DNA of 21,335 bases. Source: Candidatus Sordicultor fermentans. GTDB lineage: Bacteria; Atribacterota; Atribacteria; Atribacterales; Caldatribacteriaceae. The notes under the pieces were generated by a model, which ran no database searches, was not told the origin of the DNA, and saw nothing but the letters and a program-made list of their open reading frames with translations. The position numbers were made by a program, and so were the translations under genes. This document shows positions 7,131-14,236 of this stretch, piece by piece; the first letter of the stretch is position 1; every line of letters starts with the position of its first letter. The stretch lies in contig DGDO01000033.1 of the NCBI GenBank assembly GCA_002385475.1, forward strand, positions 1 to 21,335, in the 5' to 3' direction.

Positions 7131-7964
7131 TTAGCTCCTCAATCGGGGATTAAAAATTTCGTCCATCCCGGTATTCATAAAATACAGAGAGAAGGTTATT
7201 AAAGCTATGGTTATCGCCGGGGGTACAAAAGCCCACCACGCCCCAGATCTAACTGACTCAAATAAAAGAGCCCAGGATAACATAGTACCAAGCGAAACCA
7301 CATTACTGGGGCCAAGCCCCAGCATACTTATACCTGCTTCATTAAGAATTCCGCTTGCCACCTGGAGAACAAAAGCCATAAATATGTAAGACAAAATATA
7401 GGGCATGATCTCCCTTATTATTATTTCTACAACGCTCGCCCCATTGAGTCTTGCTATATCGACATGCTCTCTACCCCTTAAGCTCATAGACTGGGCTCTT
7501 ACTGCCCGGGCCGTCCAGGGCCAGGAAGTAATCCCCAATACCAGCCCCATCACAGCAAGGGACCGACTGCGAAGACTCACAGTTATCAGTATCAAAATGA
7601 CAAATGGTGGTATAACTAGAAAAATGTTGGTAATAGAGTTCAAAATGTTATCTACAGTGCCTCCCTTATACCCGGCAAAAAGACCAATGGTTACTCCTAT
7701 AGCTGTAGCTATCACCCCTGCAAACAAACCTATTATCAGAGAGGTCTTCATTCCGTGTATCAGCTCCACAAATACATCTCTTCCAAAATTGTCTGTTCCC
7801 AGGATATATCTTGAAGAGGGGGCTTCATACATGAGTCCTACCATCTCAAAGGGGTTTTTATCGACCACTGCAGGATATATAAACGCAGTTAAAAACAAAA
7901 AAACAAAAATACCCAATCCTGCTATAAACTTTGGAGATTTAAAGAGTAGTTTCAGAGTTTCCAT
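7131..7964 (-). CDS. ABC importer permease, DppC/OppC type
   Basis: An inner-membrane permease of 277 residues from the ATG at 7964. That start is preferred to the in-frame TTG at 7979 because GAGGGA lies about 8 bases upstream, and it leaves only one base between this ATG and the preceding permease stop. It shows the OppC-type N-terminal membrane anchor (KFIAGLGIFVFLFLTAF), the LGTDNFGRDVF segment before the transport domain, and about five further hydrophobic helices. The cytoplasmic EAA loop LNGASVVEIIIREIMP contacts the ATPase subunits. The C-terminal MLGLGP and FNPRLR segments are typical of the family. It forms the translocation pore with the DppB-type partner. Confidence 0.92.
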   Translation of the reverse strand: METLKLLFKSPKFIAGLGIFVFLFLTAFIYPAVVDKNPFEMVGLMYEAPSSRYILGTDNFGRDVFVELIHGMKTSLIIGLFAGVIATAIGVTIGLFAGYKGGTVDNILNSITNIFLVIPPFVILILITVSLRSRSLAVMGLVLGITSWPWTARAVRAQSMSLRGREHVDIARLNGASVVEIIIREIMPYILSYIFMAFVLQVASGILNEAGISMLGLGPSNVVSLGTMLSWALLFESVRSGAWWAFVPPAITIALITFSLYFMNTGMDEIFNPRLRS

Positions 7965-7965
7965 A

Positions 7966-8976
7966 TCAGCTTCCCTCAACCTGCGCAGCTTTAATCCGAG
8001 GGTCTATCAGGCCATAGACTATATCTATTATGAAATTCGCCGCCAATACCGTTAAAGCTATTATCAAAGTCGAGCCCTGAATCAGAGGATAATCAAGTCG
8101 TCTTATTCCATTGAATAGCGTTGATCCTATTCCTGGATATCCAAACACAATCTCGGTTATCAGCGACCCTCCCACCATGGTTCCTAAACTGATAGCAAGA
8201 CCGGTTATCTGGGGTAACATTGCATTTCTGAACACGTAACTTTGAATTTTCCTATCCCCCATACCTAGCATCTTACAATATGTAACATAATCGGTATTTA
8301 GCTCATATATGGCCATCTCTCTCATTCCTATAGCCTGCCCACCGATTGTCACCAGCACTATAGATATGAAAGGCAAAAAATAGTGGTGCAATACGTCTAC
8401 TATAAATGGCCAGGACCAGGAAGGAAGTAGAGTTCTACTATATCCCCCGCCTATAGGGAACCAGCGCAGGTACACACCAAAAACGTACAATAAAATAATT
8501 GCCAGACAGTAATAGGGCACAGAATTGATAAATAATGCAACAGGAAATAAAATCCTGTCAAAATTTCCTTTTCTATAGGCAGCAAAAGCTCCTAATAAGT
8601 TTCCTACTATCCATCCTACAATTATGGCCGGAAATTGTAAAAAAAGCGTCCAAGGAAGAGCATCAGCCATTATCTTATTGACCGAGAGAGGATAAAGACT
8701 GAAGGAGGTCCCCAGATTACCTTTGAACACATTTCCAACATAGGTAAAGAATTGAACAAAAAACGGTTTATCCAGTCCAAACTCTTGTATGAAAGACTGA
8801 TAAACTCTCTCTTGTGCTTCACTGGTCACGGCTCCAGACATCATCTGGGAAACTAACACTGATATGGGGTCTCCCGGAACGAGCCGGGGAAGAAGAAAGT
8901 TTAAAAACAGAGCAAGGAAAAAAGCCAGAAGATACCAAGAAAACTTCTGCAAAATGTACCTGGTAAATTTCCTCAT
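7966..8976 (-). CDS. ABC importer permease, DppB/OppB type
   Basis: An inner-membrane permease, 336 residues from the ATG at 8976, where the family-typical MRKFTRYILQK begins and a GAGGT ribosome site sits upstream. A longer in-frame opening to 9033 would run through the upstream hairpin and is unlikely. It shows the N-terminal helix ending FLLPRLVPGDPIS, the G-LD-P-F--F segment of OppB proteins, about six hydrophobic helices, an EAA-like loop MLGMGDRKIQSYVFRNAMLP, and a C-terminal LIDPRIK. It pairs with the DppC-type subunit encoded one base downstream. The gene follows the binding-protein gene after a 74-base spacer that holds a strong hairpin. Confidence 0.92.
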   Translation of the reverse strand: MRKFTRYILQKFSWYLLAFFLALFLNFLLPRLVPGDPISVLVSQMMSGAVTSEAQERVYQSFIQEFGLDKPFFVQFFTYVGNVFKGNLGTSFSLYPLSVNKIMADALPWTLFLQFPAIIVGWIVGNLLGAFAAYRKGNFDRILFPVALFINSVPYYCLAIILLYVFGVYLRWFPIGGGYSRTLLPSWSWPFIVDVLHHYFLPFISIVLVTIGGQAIGMREMAIYELNTDYVTYCKMLGMGDRKIQSYVFRNAMLPQITGLAISLGTMVGGSLITEIVFGYPGIGSTLFNGIRRLDYPLIQGSTLIIALTVLAANFIIDIVYGLIDPRIKAAQVEGS

Positions 8977-9000
8977 CGGGCTACCTCGGATTAAGTATTG

Positions 9001-9047
9001 TATTTTTAAAGCCCGTGGAGAAATAACCTCCACGGGCTTTAAAAATA
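9001..9047 (-). promoter_or_regulatory. 20-bp perfect hairpin between binding-protein and permease genes
   Basis: Positions 9001-9020 and 9028-9047 are perfect reverse complements with a 7-base loop (9021-9027). The GC core is GCCCGTGGAG and the ends are AT-rich. It starts 4 bases after the binding-protein stop and ends 24 bases before the DppB-type start. On the transcribed strand the stem is followed by only short A/T runs, so it could be a leaky terminator or a 3' stabiliser. Either would yield more binding-protein mRNA than permease mRNA, as in many binding-protein operons. Confidence 0.85.
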
Positions 9048-9050
9048 AGG

Positions 9051-10784
9051 TTATTTCGCGGGCTCAATATGCCACAGTATCTTTATACCTGCTCCAACAC
9101 CAGGCATACCTGGAGCATAGGGATTATCATCGTTGGGGAATCCCTTCCAGTAGGTCTCATTGTATTCATAGAATACCCAGGGTCTGTACATTAATGGTAT
9201 TACAGGAACATCTTTACGATATATACTATCCAGTTCATCATACAATTTCTTCAATTCTGCCTCATCCGTAACTGTGGGTATTAAATCAATAAGCTCATCT
9301 ACTCGTTCATTTTTATATCTTCCAAAGTTCCTGTAGGCAATTTTGCCGTATTCTGGTACTCCCTTGGAGTGAAGCACTATCTGGAAATTCAACCAGGGCT
9401 GAGCAGGACTGGGCTCAGAAGGTGTCCACATGGTCATGTCAAAATTACCGGTTTCTCTGTTATCGTAGGCGACAGGTGCATCAGGGAAGGAAGTTTCTAT
9501 GTCTATACCTATAGCTTTAGCTGATTGAGCAACTATCTCTAAAGCAGCATTCCAGTCTGTCCATCCATACGGACATTCAACTTTGAAGGGGCCTAACCTC
9601 GTTCCATCGGGAAGCACATATATTCCGTCACTTCCCTTTTTAGCTCCCAGTTCCCCTTCCAGAATTTCCACTGCCTTTTCCGGATTGTATTCCCAGCCTT
9701 CTTGTTTCACCAATTCTTTATTAAAGTATTTTGCCTGTGCACCATAAGGCACTATTAGACTTGCTTCAACTTTGGGAGAATAATTAGACATAGCCAGCTC
9801 AGAAATCTTTGCATAATCAATGCAGTAAGCAATAGCTCTTCTGAGTTCAGGATTGTCTAAGGGAGGTTTATTTACGTTGAACCACAGAGAAGGCATAGTT
9901 GCTGGAATATGGTAAGGAACTTCTTTATACCAAGTTCCAATGGGCAATCCTTTGTTTTCCCAGCACTCCCAGATTCGAGGCATAAACTGCTGAGAAAGAT
10001 CTACTTCTCCATTTTCAAAAGCTAAGTTTCCTTCGTCATTACTCTTAAAAATAGGGTGAACGACATATTTTGGTCTGGGCAGTTCGCCATCGTAGAGAAC
10101 CACTCCCCAGTAGTCATCAACTCTTTCCAGAATTATAGTTTCTGGACTTTCATAATAAACCCGATAAGGTCCTGAGCCTATGGGGTCTTTGTTGTCGAAT
10201 TTCCTAATTTCTGCTATGTCATTGCCAGCATCTTCTTCCACTTTTGCCCAGATATGTTCAGGAATTATGTATGCAGCACCCAAACCATCTTCCACCATTA
10301 ATTTATTGGGATTATCAGCTTTCATTTTGAAAATAACAGTCTGGTCATCTTCTTTGTAAACATCTTCCAACCAATCCCAGACGGAAGAATAGCCTATTGG
10401 ATATTTCTGACCAAGCTTATAGGAATAAACTACATCGTCAGCGGTGACTTTTTCTCCATCATGAAAATAAGCATTGGGGTTCAACTTTACTTCCAGAGTC
10501 AAATCATCTCGCCACTGGAACGATTCTCCCAGTATGGGAACAAAATCACCGGTTAAGAGACCATCATAGGTAAACAAGGGCTCGTAAATCCAGATATGTT
10601 GCCGGGGGTTAGAAACAAAAGTCATGGGACTCCCGGTAAAAGGATTATCGGTGGTAGGAGGACCCCACTGAAATCCTGCAACATAGAGAGCTTCTTCTCG
10701 AGGAATTTGCACCTGTTGACCAAAAGCTACCCCCCCTAAAACCAAAACCAACACCAAGAAACACGCTAAAACTGCCTTTTTCAT
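9051..10784 (-). CDS. Family 5 extracellular solute-binding protein, probable oligosaccharide receptor
   Basis: A 577-residue exported receptor from the ATG at 10784, which is chosen over a GTG three codons earlier because GAGGGG lies 8 bases upstream. The N-terminus MKKAVLACFLVLVLVLGGVA is a signal peptide with cleavage probably near AFG-Q. There is no lipobox, so a free periplasmic or outward-facing protein is expected. The body shows the SBP_bac_5 pattern: IYEPLFTYD, LGESFQW-D-LT, and YFHDGEKVTADDVVYSYKL (residues ~110-130), followed by GSGPY and a late NPELRRAIAYCID. The family binds peptides, nickel or oligosaccharides. The aromatic-rich sequence and the downstream GH1 and sugar enzymes favour a beta-linked disaccharide or oligosaccharide, as for the Thermotoga cellobiose- and mannobiose-binding homologues. 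The ligand is inferred. Confidence 0.92.
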   Translation of the reverse strand: MKKAVLACFLVLVLVLGGVAFGQQVQIPREEALYVAGFQWGPPTTDNPFTGSPMTFVSNPRQHIWIYEPLFTYDGLLTGDFVPILGESFQWRDDLTLEVKLNPNAYFHDGEKVTADDVVYSYKLGQKYPIGYSSVWDWLEDVYKEDDQTVIFKMKADNPNKLMVEDGLGAAYIIPEHIWAKVEEDAGNDIAEIRKFDNKDPIGSGPYRVYYESPETIILERVDDYWGVVLYDGELPRPKYVVHPIFKSNDEGNLAFENGEVDLSQQFMPRIWECWENKGLPIGTWYKEVPYHIPATMPSLWFNVNKPPLDNPELRRAIAYCIDYAKISELAMSNYSPKVEASLIVPYGAQAKYFNKELVKQEGWEYNPEKAVEILEGELGAKKGSDGIYVLPDGTRLGPFKVECPYGWTDWNAALEIVAQSAKAIGIDIETSFPDAPVAYDNRETGNFDMTMWTPSEPSPAQPWLNFQIVLHSKGVPEYGKIAYRNFGRYKNERVDELIDLIPTVTDEAELKKLYDELDSIYRKDVPVIPLMYRPWVFYEYNETYWKGFPNDDNPYAPGMPGVGAGIKILWHIEPAK

Positions 10785-10800
10785 ATTTATCACCCCTCTT

Positions 10801-10838
10801 TCATATTAGTCATAGAGTGTACTCTATGACTAATATGA
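10801..10838 (-). promoter_or_regulatory. 38-bp palindrome at the transcription start of the sugar importer operon
   Basis: Positions 10801-10818 and 10821-10838 are perfect 18-bp reverse complements around a 2-base centre (GT). It abuts the -10 hexamer on one side and the GAGGGG ribosome site on the other. It could be an operator for a dimeric repressor, or form a stem at the very 5' end of the mRNA that protects it or modulates ribosome access. It lacks a T-tract, so a terminator for the upstream gene is less likely. Confidence 0.8.
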
Positions 10839-10847
10839 ATTATAGCA
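10839..10847 (-). promoter_or_regulatory. Extended -10 promoter for the binding-protein/importer operon
   Basis: On the minus strand the sequence reads TGCTATAAT, a consensus extended -10 (TGnTATAAT), with the hexamer at 10839-10844. No good -35 lies 16-18 bases upstream, as is common for extended -10 promoters. The predicted start falls inside the palindrome at about 10832, giving a leader of roughly 48 bases. Confidence 0.65.
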
Positions 10848-10883
10848 TAAGTAATTATCAATTAGGAATAAATACCATGAGGA

Positions 10884-11879
10884 TTACACGATTAATTTTC
10901 TATCTTGCACTTTAACATATCCCGAAGACGCTCTTTTCAACCGGTCCATAATTGCTCTTCCCAATCCTTTTTCCTCTACGGTTAGGCTGATTATGGCCCG
11001 AAAAGGGCCTTCTTCCAACTCTCGCAAAACACTGAAGAGATTACTGGCTACCTCTCTTATATCCTCTTTCTCACTCAAAACCTTTATCTCTTCTCGGGAA
11101 TCAGCAATCGGAAAAGGAGAAACAATAGCTATTCCCGAAAGATCACACAAGAGGAGTTCCTCTATCTTCCCTTCAAAAAGGTAAAGAGGAATCCGGGGAG
11201 CATAATGCTTCTTTAAAGTACCAGGAGAAAGAACTTTAGGGGAAGAAGGCGGTGTCTCGATTTTTCCTACCCACTTTTCGATTTCTTCAATACTCAACCC
11301 TCCTGGCCGAAGGAGAAAGACCTTTCCCTCCTCTATCATGATTATTGTAGATTCCACCCCAATCTCTGTTTTTCCTCCATCCAGAATCAAATCCACTCCT
11401 TCTCCTAAGTCAAGAGCCACTTCCTCTGCTTGAGTAGGACTCAGATGTCCAAAACGATTGGCACTGGGAGCAGCCACAGGGACATCTGCCCAATCTATCA
11501 ACTTTAAAGCTACAGGATGAGCTGGCATGCGGACAGCCACAGTGGAAAGACCGGCAGTAACGATATCAGGAACTTCCTCTTTTTTGGGTAAAACCAGAGT
11601 TAAAGGACCAGGCCAGAACTTTTCCATCAACATCTCCGCAAGAGGAGGAATTTCCCTAAAGAGACGGGAAACCATCCCATGGCGAGAAATATGCACAATA
11701 AGAGGATCGAAACGAGGTCTTCCTTTAACTTCGAAAATACGAGCCACCGCCTCAGGTAAAAACACATTAGCCCCCAGTCCATAGACGGTTTCAGTGGGGA
11801 AAGCTACTAACCCTCCCTCCTTTAAAATTTTTGCTCCTTTTTTAATGTTTTCATCTGTAGCCGGAAGAATTCGCTCCAT
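10884..11879 (-). CDS. ywlC: Threonylcarbamoyl-AMP synthase (Sua5/YwlC)
   Basis: A 331-residue cytoplasmic enzyme that makes threonylcarbamoyl-AMP from threonine, bicarbonate and ATP for the t6A37 modification of ANN-decoding tRNAs. The N-terminal YrdC-like domain (about 5-205) shows FPTETVYGLG at 27-36, KGR at 52-54, PSAN at 138-141 and GVESTI at 174-179. The conserved linker SPGTLKKHYAP at 218-228 and a C-terminal Sua5 domain (about 229-331) make it the long Sua5/YwlC form rather than the short TsaC. The ATG is preceded by AAAAGGAGAAAA. It is divergent from uppP across 79 bases. The sugar importer promoter begins just after its stop, so it is probably a separate transcription unit. Confidence 0.95.
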   Translation of the reverse strand: MERILPATDENIKKGAKILKEGGLVAFPTETVYGLGANVFLPEAVARIFEVKGRPRFDPLIVHISRHGMVSRLFREIPPLAEMLMEKFWPGPLTLVLPKKEEVPDIVTAGLSTVAVRMPAHPVALKLIDWADVPVAAPSANRFGHLSPTQAEEVALDLGEGVDLILDGGKTEIGVESTIIMIEEGKVFLLRPGGLSIEEIEKWVGKIETPPSSPKVLSPGTLKKHYAPRIPLYLFEGKIEELLLCDLSGIAIVSPFPIADSREEIKVLSEKEDIREVASNLFSVLRELEEGPFRAIISLTVEEKGLGRAIMDRLKRASSGYVKVQDRKLIV

Positions 11880-11900
11880 TTTTCTCCTTTTCTCCTGATA

Positions 11901-11929
11901 TTGCTCTCTTTTTAGTTCTATTATAGAAT
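11901..11929 (+). promoter_or_regulatory. Probable promoter for uppP
   Basis: TTGCTC at 11901-11906 and TAGAAT at 11924-11929 are separated by 17 bases and lie about 30 bases ahead of the uppP start, within the divergent intergenic region. The -35 is weak. A small TTCTA/TAGAA dyad overlaps the -10. Confidence 0.45.
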
Positions 11930-11958
11930 AGCAAGCAAAACCGAGGAAGGAGTCAGCT

Positions 11959-12714
11959 ATGACCGGGCAATCAATTATATTAGGTTTAATTCAGGGATTA
12001 ACCGAGTTTTTTCCCATTTCTTCTTCTGCTCATCTTATTCTTCTTCGCCCGATATTCAATCTGGGAGAACAAAGCCTGTGGTTTGATGTGCTGCTCCATG
12101 GAGGAACCTGGCTTGCAGTATTAATTTACCTTATACCTTATTATTCCCGGGCTTTTCGTCAGCCCCGCATTATTTTGAATATCCTCCTGGCCACTATCCC
12201 TGCAGGATTACTGGGATATTTATTTGAAGATATAATAGAAAATTCCTTGAGAAACAGCTTTTTAGAGATATGTTTATTATTAGTTATTTTAGGTGTGATA
12301 TTTTTAGTGGTAAAAGAAAGAGGGAATAAAACTTTAGAGAATATGACTGGAAAGGAAGCTCTCTTAATCGGGGTAGCTCAAGCTCTTGCTCTTTTCCCGG
12401 GGGTTTCCCGCTCAGGTATTACCCTTCTGGCTGGATTTCTCTGCGGGCTACAAAAAAAAGAAGCGGTGCTTTTTTCCTTCTTTTTATCAGCTACCACCAT
12501 TGGAGGAGCATTTATCTTAGGAATTAGAAATTTGAGTGTTTCGGGAAACTTCCTCTCACCGGAGCTGGTGAGTGGATTCCTGGCTTCCTTTGGTAGCGGA
12601 TTGCTGGCTTGCTTTCTCCTACTGAGGATTGTGAAAGAAAAAGGGCTGAAACCTTTTGGTTACTATCGCATCATTTTTGGGGGGACAATGTTCATCTGGT
12701 TTTTATTTCATTAA
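11959..12714 (+). CDS. uppP: Undecaprenyl-diphosphatase (UppP/BacA)
   Basis: A 251-residue, highly hydrophobic inner-membrane enzyme with several hydrophobic helices. It removes the terminal phosphate from undecaprenyl diphosphate, recycling the lipid carrier for peptidoglycan and other envelope glycans. Motif 1 is QGLTEFFPISSSAHLIL at 12-28, with Glu16, the serines and His25 as probable active-site residues. Motif 2 is PGVSRSGITLLAGF at 147-160, with Arg151. Length is at the short end of the family (usually about 265-275). The start codon has GGAAGGAG 6-7 bases upstream. The stop overlaps the stop of the convergent small gene by 4 bases, leaving no room for a terminator between them. High family copy number confers bacitracin tolerance elsewhere; nothing here indicates that role specifically. 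Confidence 0.95.
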   Translation: MTGQSIILGLIQGLTEFFPISSSAHLILLRPIFNLGEQSLWFDVLLHGGTWLAVLIYLIPYYSRAFRQPRIILNILLATIPAGLLGYLFEDIIENSLRNSFLEICLLLVILGVIFLVVKERGNKTLENMTGKEALLIGVAQALALFPGVSRSGITLLAGFLCGLQKKEAVLFSFFLSATTIGGAFILGIRNLSVSGNFLSPELVSGFLASFGSGLLACFLLLRIVKEKGLKPFGYYRIIFGGTMFIWFLFH

Positions 12715-13013
12715 AACATAACATCTTCGAGAAGAGAGCGGATTTTCTCTCTCAAAATATTTTCCACTTTGTTAAATAATTGTTCAGAATAAAAGGCAAC
12801 CGGCAACCATATTTTTATTCTTCCGTCCTCTAAAATGATATGGATACTTTCAGGAATTTCAGTTTCCCTCCTCACCATTTCCTCTAAAAACTTATTAAGA
12901 CTCCTAAAGGGTATAAAACAGAGCTGATAAGGGCTATTTAGTTCATACTCCCAGTAAAAGTAAACAGTCTCTTCATATCGGTAAGGTACCGGCTCTAAAA
13001 TTAACTTAATCAT
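12711..13013 (-). CDS. Conserved-looking small protein of unknown function, coupled to LysE-family gene
   Basis: A 100-residue protein that I do not recognise. It starts MIKLILEPVPYRYEETVYFY, is rich in aromatic and acidic residues, and has alternating hydrophobic residues suggesting beta-strands followed by C-terminal amphipathic helices (about 78-98). No transmembrane helix or signal peptide is evident. Its ATG directly follows the TAA of the LysE-family gene, and AGGTGA within the end of that gene serves as ribosome site, so translation is probably coupled. The stop overlaps the uppP stop on the other strand by 4 bases. The clean frame, coupling and normal composition support a real gene; function is unknown. 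Confidence 0.7.
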   Translation of the reverse strand: MIKLILEPVPYRYEETVYFYWEYELNSPYQLCFIPFRSLNKFLEEMVRRETEIPESIHIILEDGRIKIWLPVAFYSEQLFNKVENILREKIRSLLEDVMF

Positions 13014-13649
13014 TTATCGAATCACCTCTGAGATAAAATAAATACCAAAGAAAAGCATAAACCCTCCGCAAATCCCCACTAACCACTGATAAAAACGGGG
13101 AGAGAGGAAGTTTTTACCTCGATGCAAAGTAAAAGAAACCGCGCTATACCAGACAAAGTCAGAGAGAATATGGCCAAGAAAGAAAAACACCACTCCCCAA
13201 AAGGGAAAAGAAGTAGCAGAAAGAAGAAGAGCCAACCCTACAGTAGCCCACCACATTATCCAGTAAGGATTAGAAAGACTGACCAGTAAACCTTTAAAAG
13301 CCAGGCCACCTTCTGAGTTTGAGCTATTCTCTACAGAGAAAATTTCTGAATTACGCACCATCCTCAACATATCTATTCCCAGATACAATAAAACTACCCC
13401 TCCTCCTATTCCTATAACCTGGTGAACTAAAGGTATGTCCAGCACTTTCCCCAGACCAAGCATTAAAGCTATAACCAAACCCAGTTCTAAAATTCCATGA
13501 CCCAAAACTACCAGAGGTCCAGCTTTATAGCCCACCTGGTAAGTCCCGGAAAGAACCAGAGCCAAAAGCGGACCGGGCATCAATGCTCCTGAAAAACCAA
13601 TCAGGAAAGCACTGCCAAAGATAGATAATAATTCCCAGCTTTCGTTCAT
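13014..13649 (-). CDS. LysE-family amino-acid/small-molecule exporter
   Basis: A 211-residue integral membrane protein with about six hydrophobic helices. The N-terminal motif GFSGALMPGPLLALVLSGT, with PGP at 25-27, is the LysE/RhtB family hallmark. A loop LSNPYWIMWWATVGLAL in the middle matches the second conserved family motif (NPK/Y around the fourth helix). These proteins export amino acids or related metabolites using the proton gradient; the substrate is unknown. The ribosome site is only AAGGA close to the ATG. The next gene's start codon directly abuts its stop. A TATAAT sits about 17 bases upstream of the start. Confidence 0.88.
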   Translation of the reverse strand: MNESWELLSIFGSAFLIGFSGALMPGPLLALVLSGTYQVGYKAGPLVVLGHGILELGLVIALMLGLGKVLDIPLVHQVIGIGGGVVLLYLGIDMLRMVRNSEIFSVENSSNSEGGLAFKGLLVSLSNPYWIMWWATVGLALLLSATSFPFWGVVFFFLGHILSDFVWYSAVSFTLHRGKNFLSPRFYQWLVGICGGFMLFFGIYFISEVIR

Positions 13650-13665
13650 TTCCTTTTTTTTATTT

Positions 13666-13671
13666 ATTATA
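13666..13671 (-). promoter_or_regulatory. Possible -10 element for the LysE-family gene
   Basis: The minus strand reads TATAAT at 13666-13671, 17 bases upstream of the ATG. The -35 at 17-base spacing (AGTAAA) is poor, and the surroundings are very AT-rich, so a chance match cannot be excluded. Confidence 0.35.
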
Positions 13672-14159
13672 TAACAATCAGCGAGATATTTACTGGAAAA
13701 AACTTAAAAATAAAATCTACCGAGGGAGAAAAACCCCTCAACAAAAAACTTCTGGATTCCCGATTGAAGATTTCGGTAATGACGTAAGAAGATGAACGCC
13801 TCGCTAAATTTCAGGCATAATAGACCTTTCCTTTTCTAACCTTGAAATCCTCTTTTTTATTCGCCTCCTGCACTTTCTCCACTGACTCTTTTCTTTCTCC
13901 CTTCCGCAAGAGATGAGAAAAGGAGAAGCCCGCAAGGGGTGGGAGAAAGAAAAAAATCCCACGAGGATCGCAAAAACAGCCTACGGCGCCAAAAGCAAAA
14001 GAGCAAAAAATTGAAACCAAAAACTAAAACAATTACACTGGATAATACGCCAGAATCATGATTACAAAATGGAGAGTGAATTGCCTTAAAAAAGTGGCCT
14101 GACTCCCTTTTACAAAAATTTAGAGCACTTATCCACTTACTGCAAAACAAAATATAGGA
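13672..14159. other. Non-coding region with an inverted repeat
   Basis: No convincing gene is present. Minus-strand frames at 13811-14020 and 13857-14150 are Phe/Arg-rich, overlap each other and match no family I know. TTTCTTTCTCCC at 13890-13901 and GGGAGAAAGAAA at 13941-13952 form a 12-bp inverted repeat around a 39-base loop that contains two CCGCAAG/CCCGCAAG motifs. The stretch at 13755-13788 (TGGATTCCCG ... GGTAATGACG) looks like an eroded copy of a common dispersed intergenic repeat. No tRNA or riboswitch was recognised. Confidence 0.5.
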
Positions 14160-14165
14160 TATAAT
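14160..14165 (+). promoter_or_regulatory. Possible -10 element for the ABC exporter operon
   Basis: A perfect TATAAT lies at 14160-14165, about 72 bases upstream of the exporter gene start. The -35 at 17-base spacing is TTACTG, only partly consensus. It lies on the correct strand in a gene-free stretch. Confidence 0.45.
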
Positions 14166-14236
14166 CGTCTGTACTGAGGTATTTCCCTTAGCTATTCATA
14201 GAGGAACTTATTTACCTGGTACCAATATATAAAACG

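Noticed and set aside
7405..8055. 216-codon plus-strand frame opposite the permease genes
   Set aside because: Antisense shadow of the DppC/DppB-type genes, with no ribosome site or domain.
8977..9033. Longer N-terminus for the DppB-type permease
   Set aside because: It would be translated through the 20-bp hairpin; the family-typical MRKFTRY start at 8976 has its own ribosome site.
10801..10838. Palindrome as terminator of the ywlC gene
   Set aside because: No T-tract follows on either strand and it abuts a -10 element and the ribosome site of the next gene, so a promoter-linked role fits better.
13811..14150. Two overlapping Phe-rich minus-strand frames in the 13.7-14.2 kb gap
   Set aside because: They overlap in different frames, span an inverted repeat, and have low-complexity composition.
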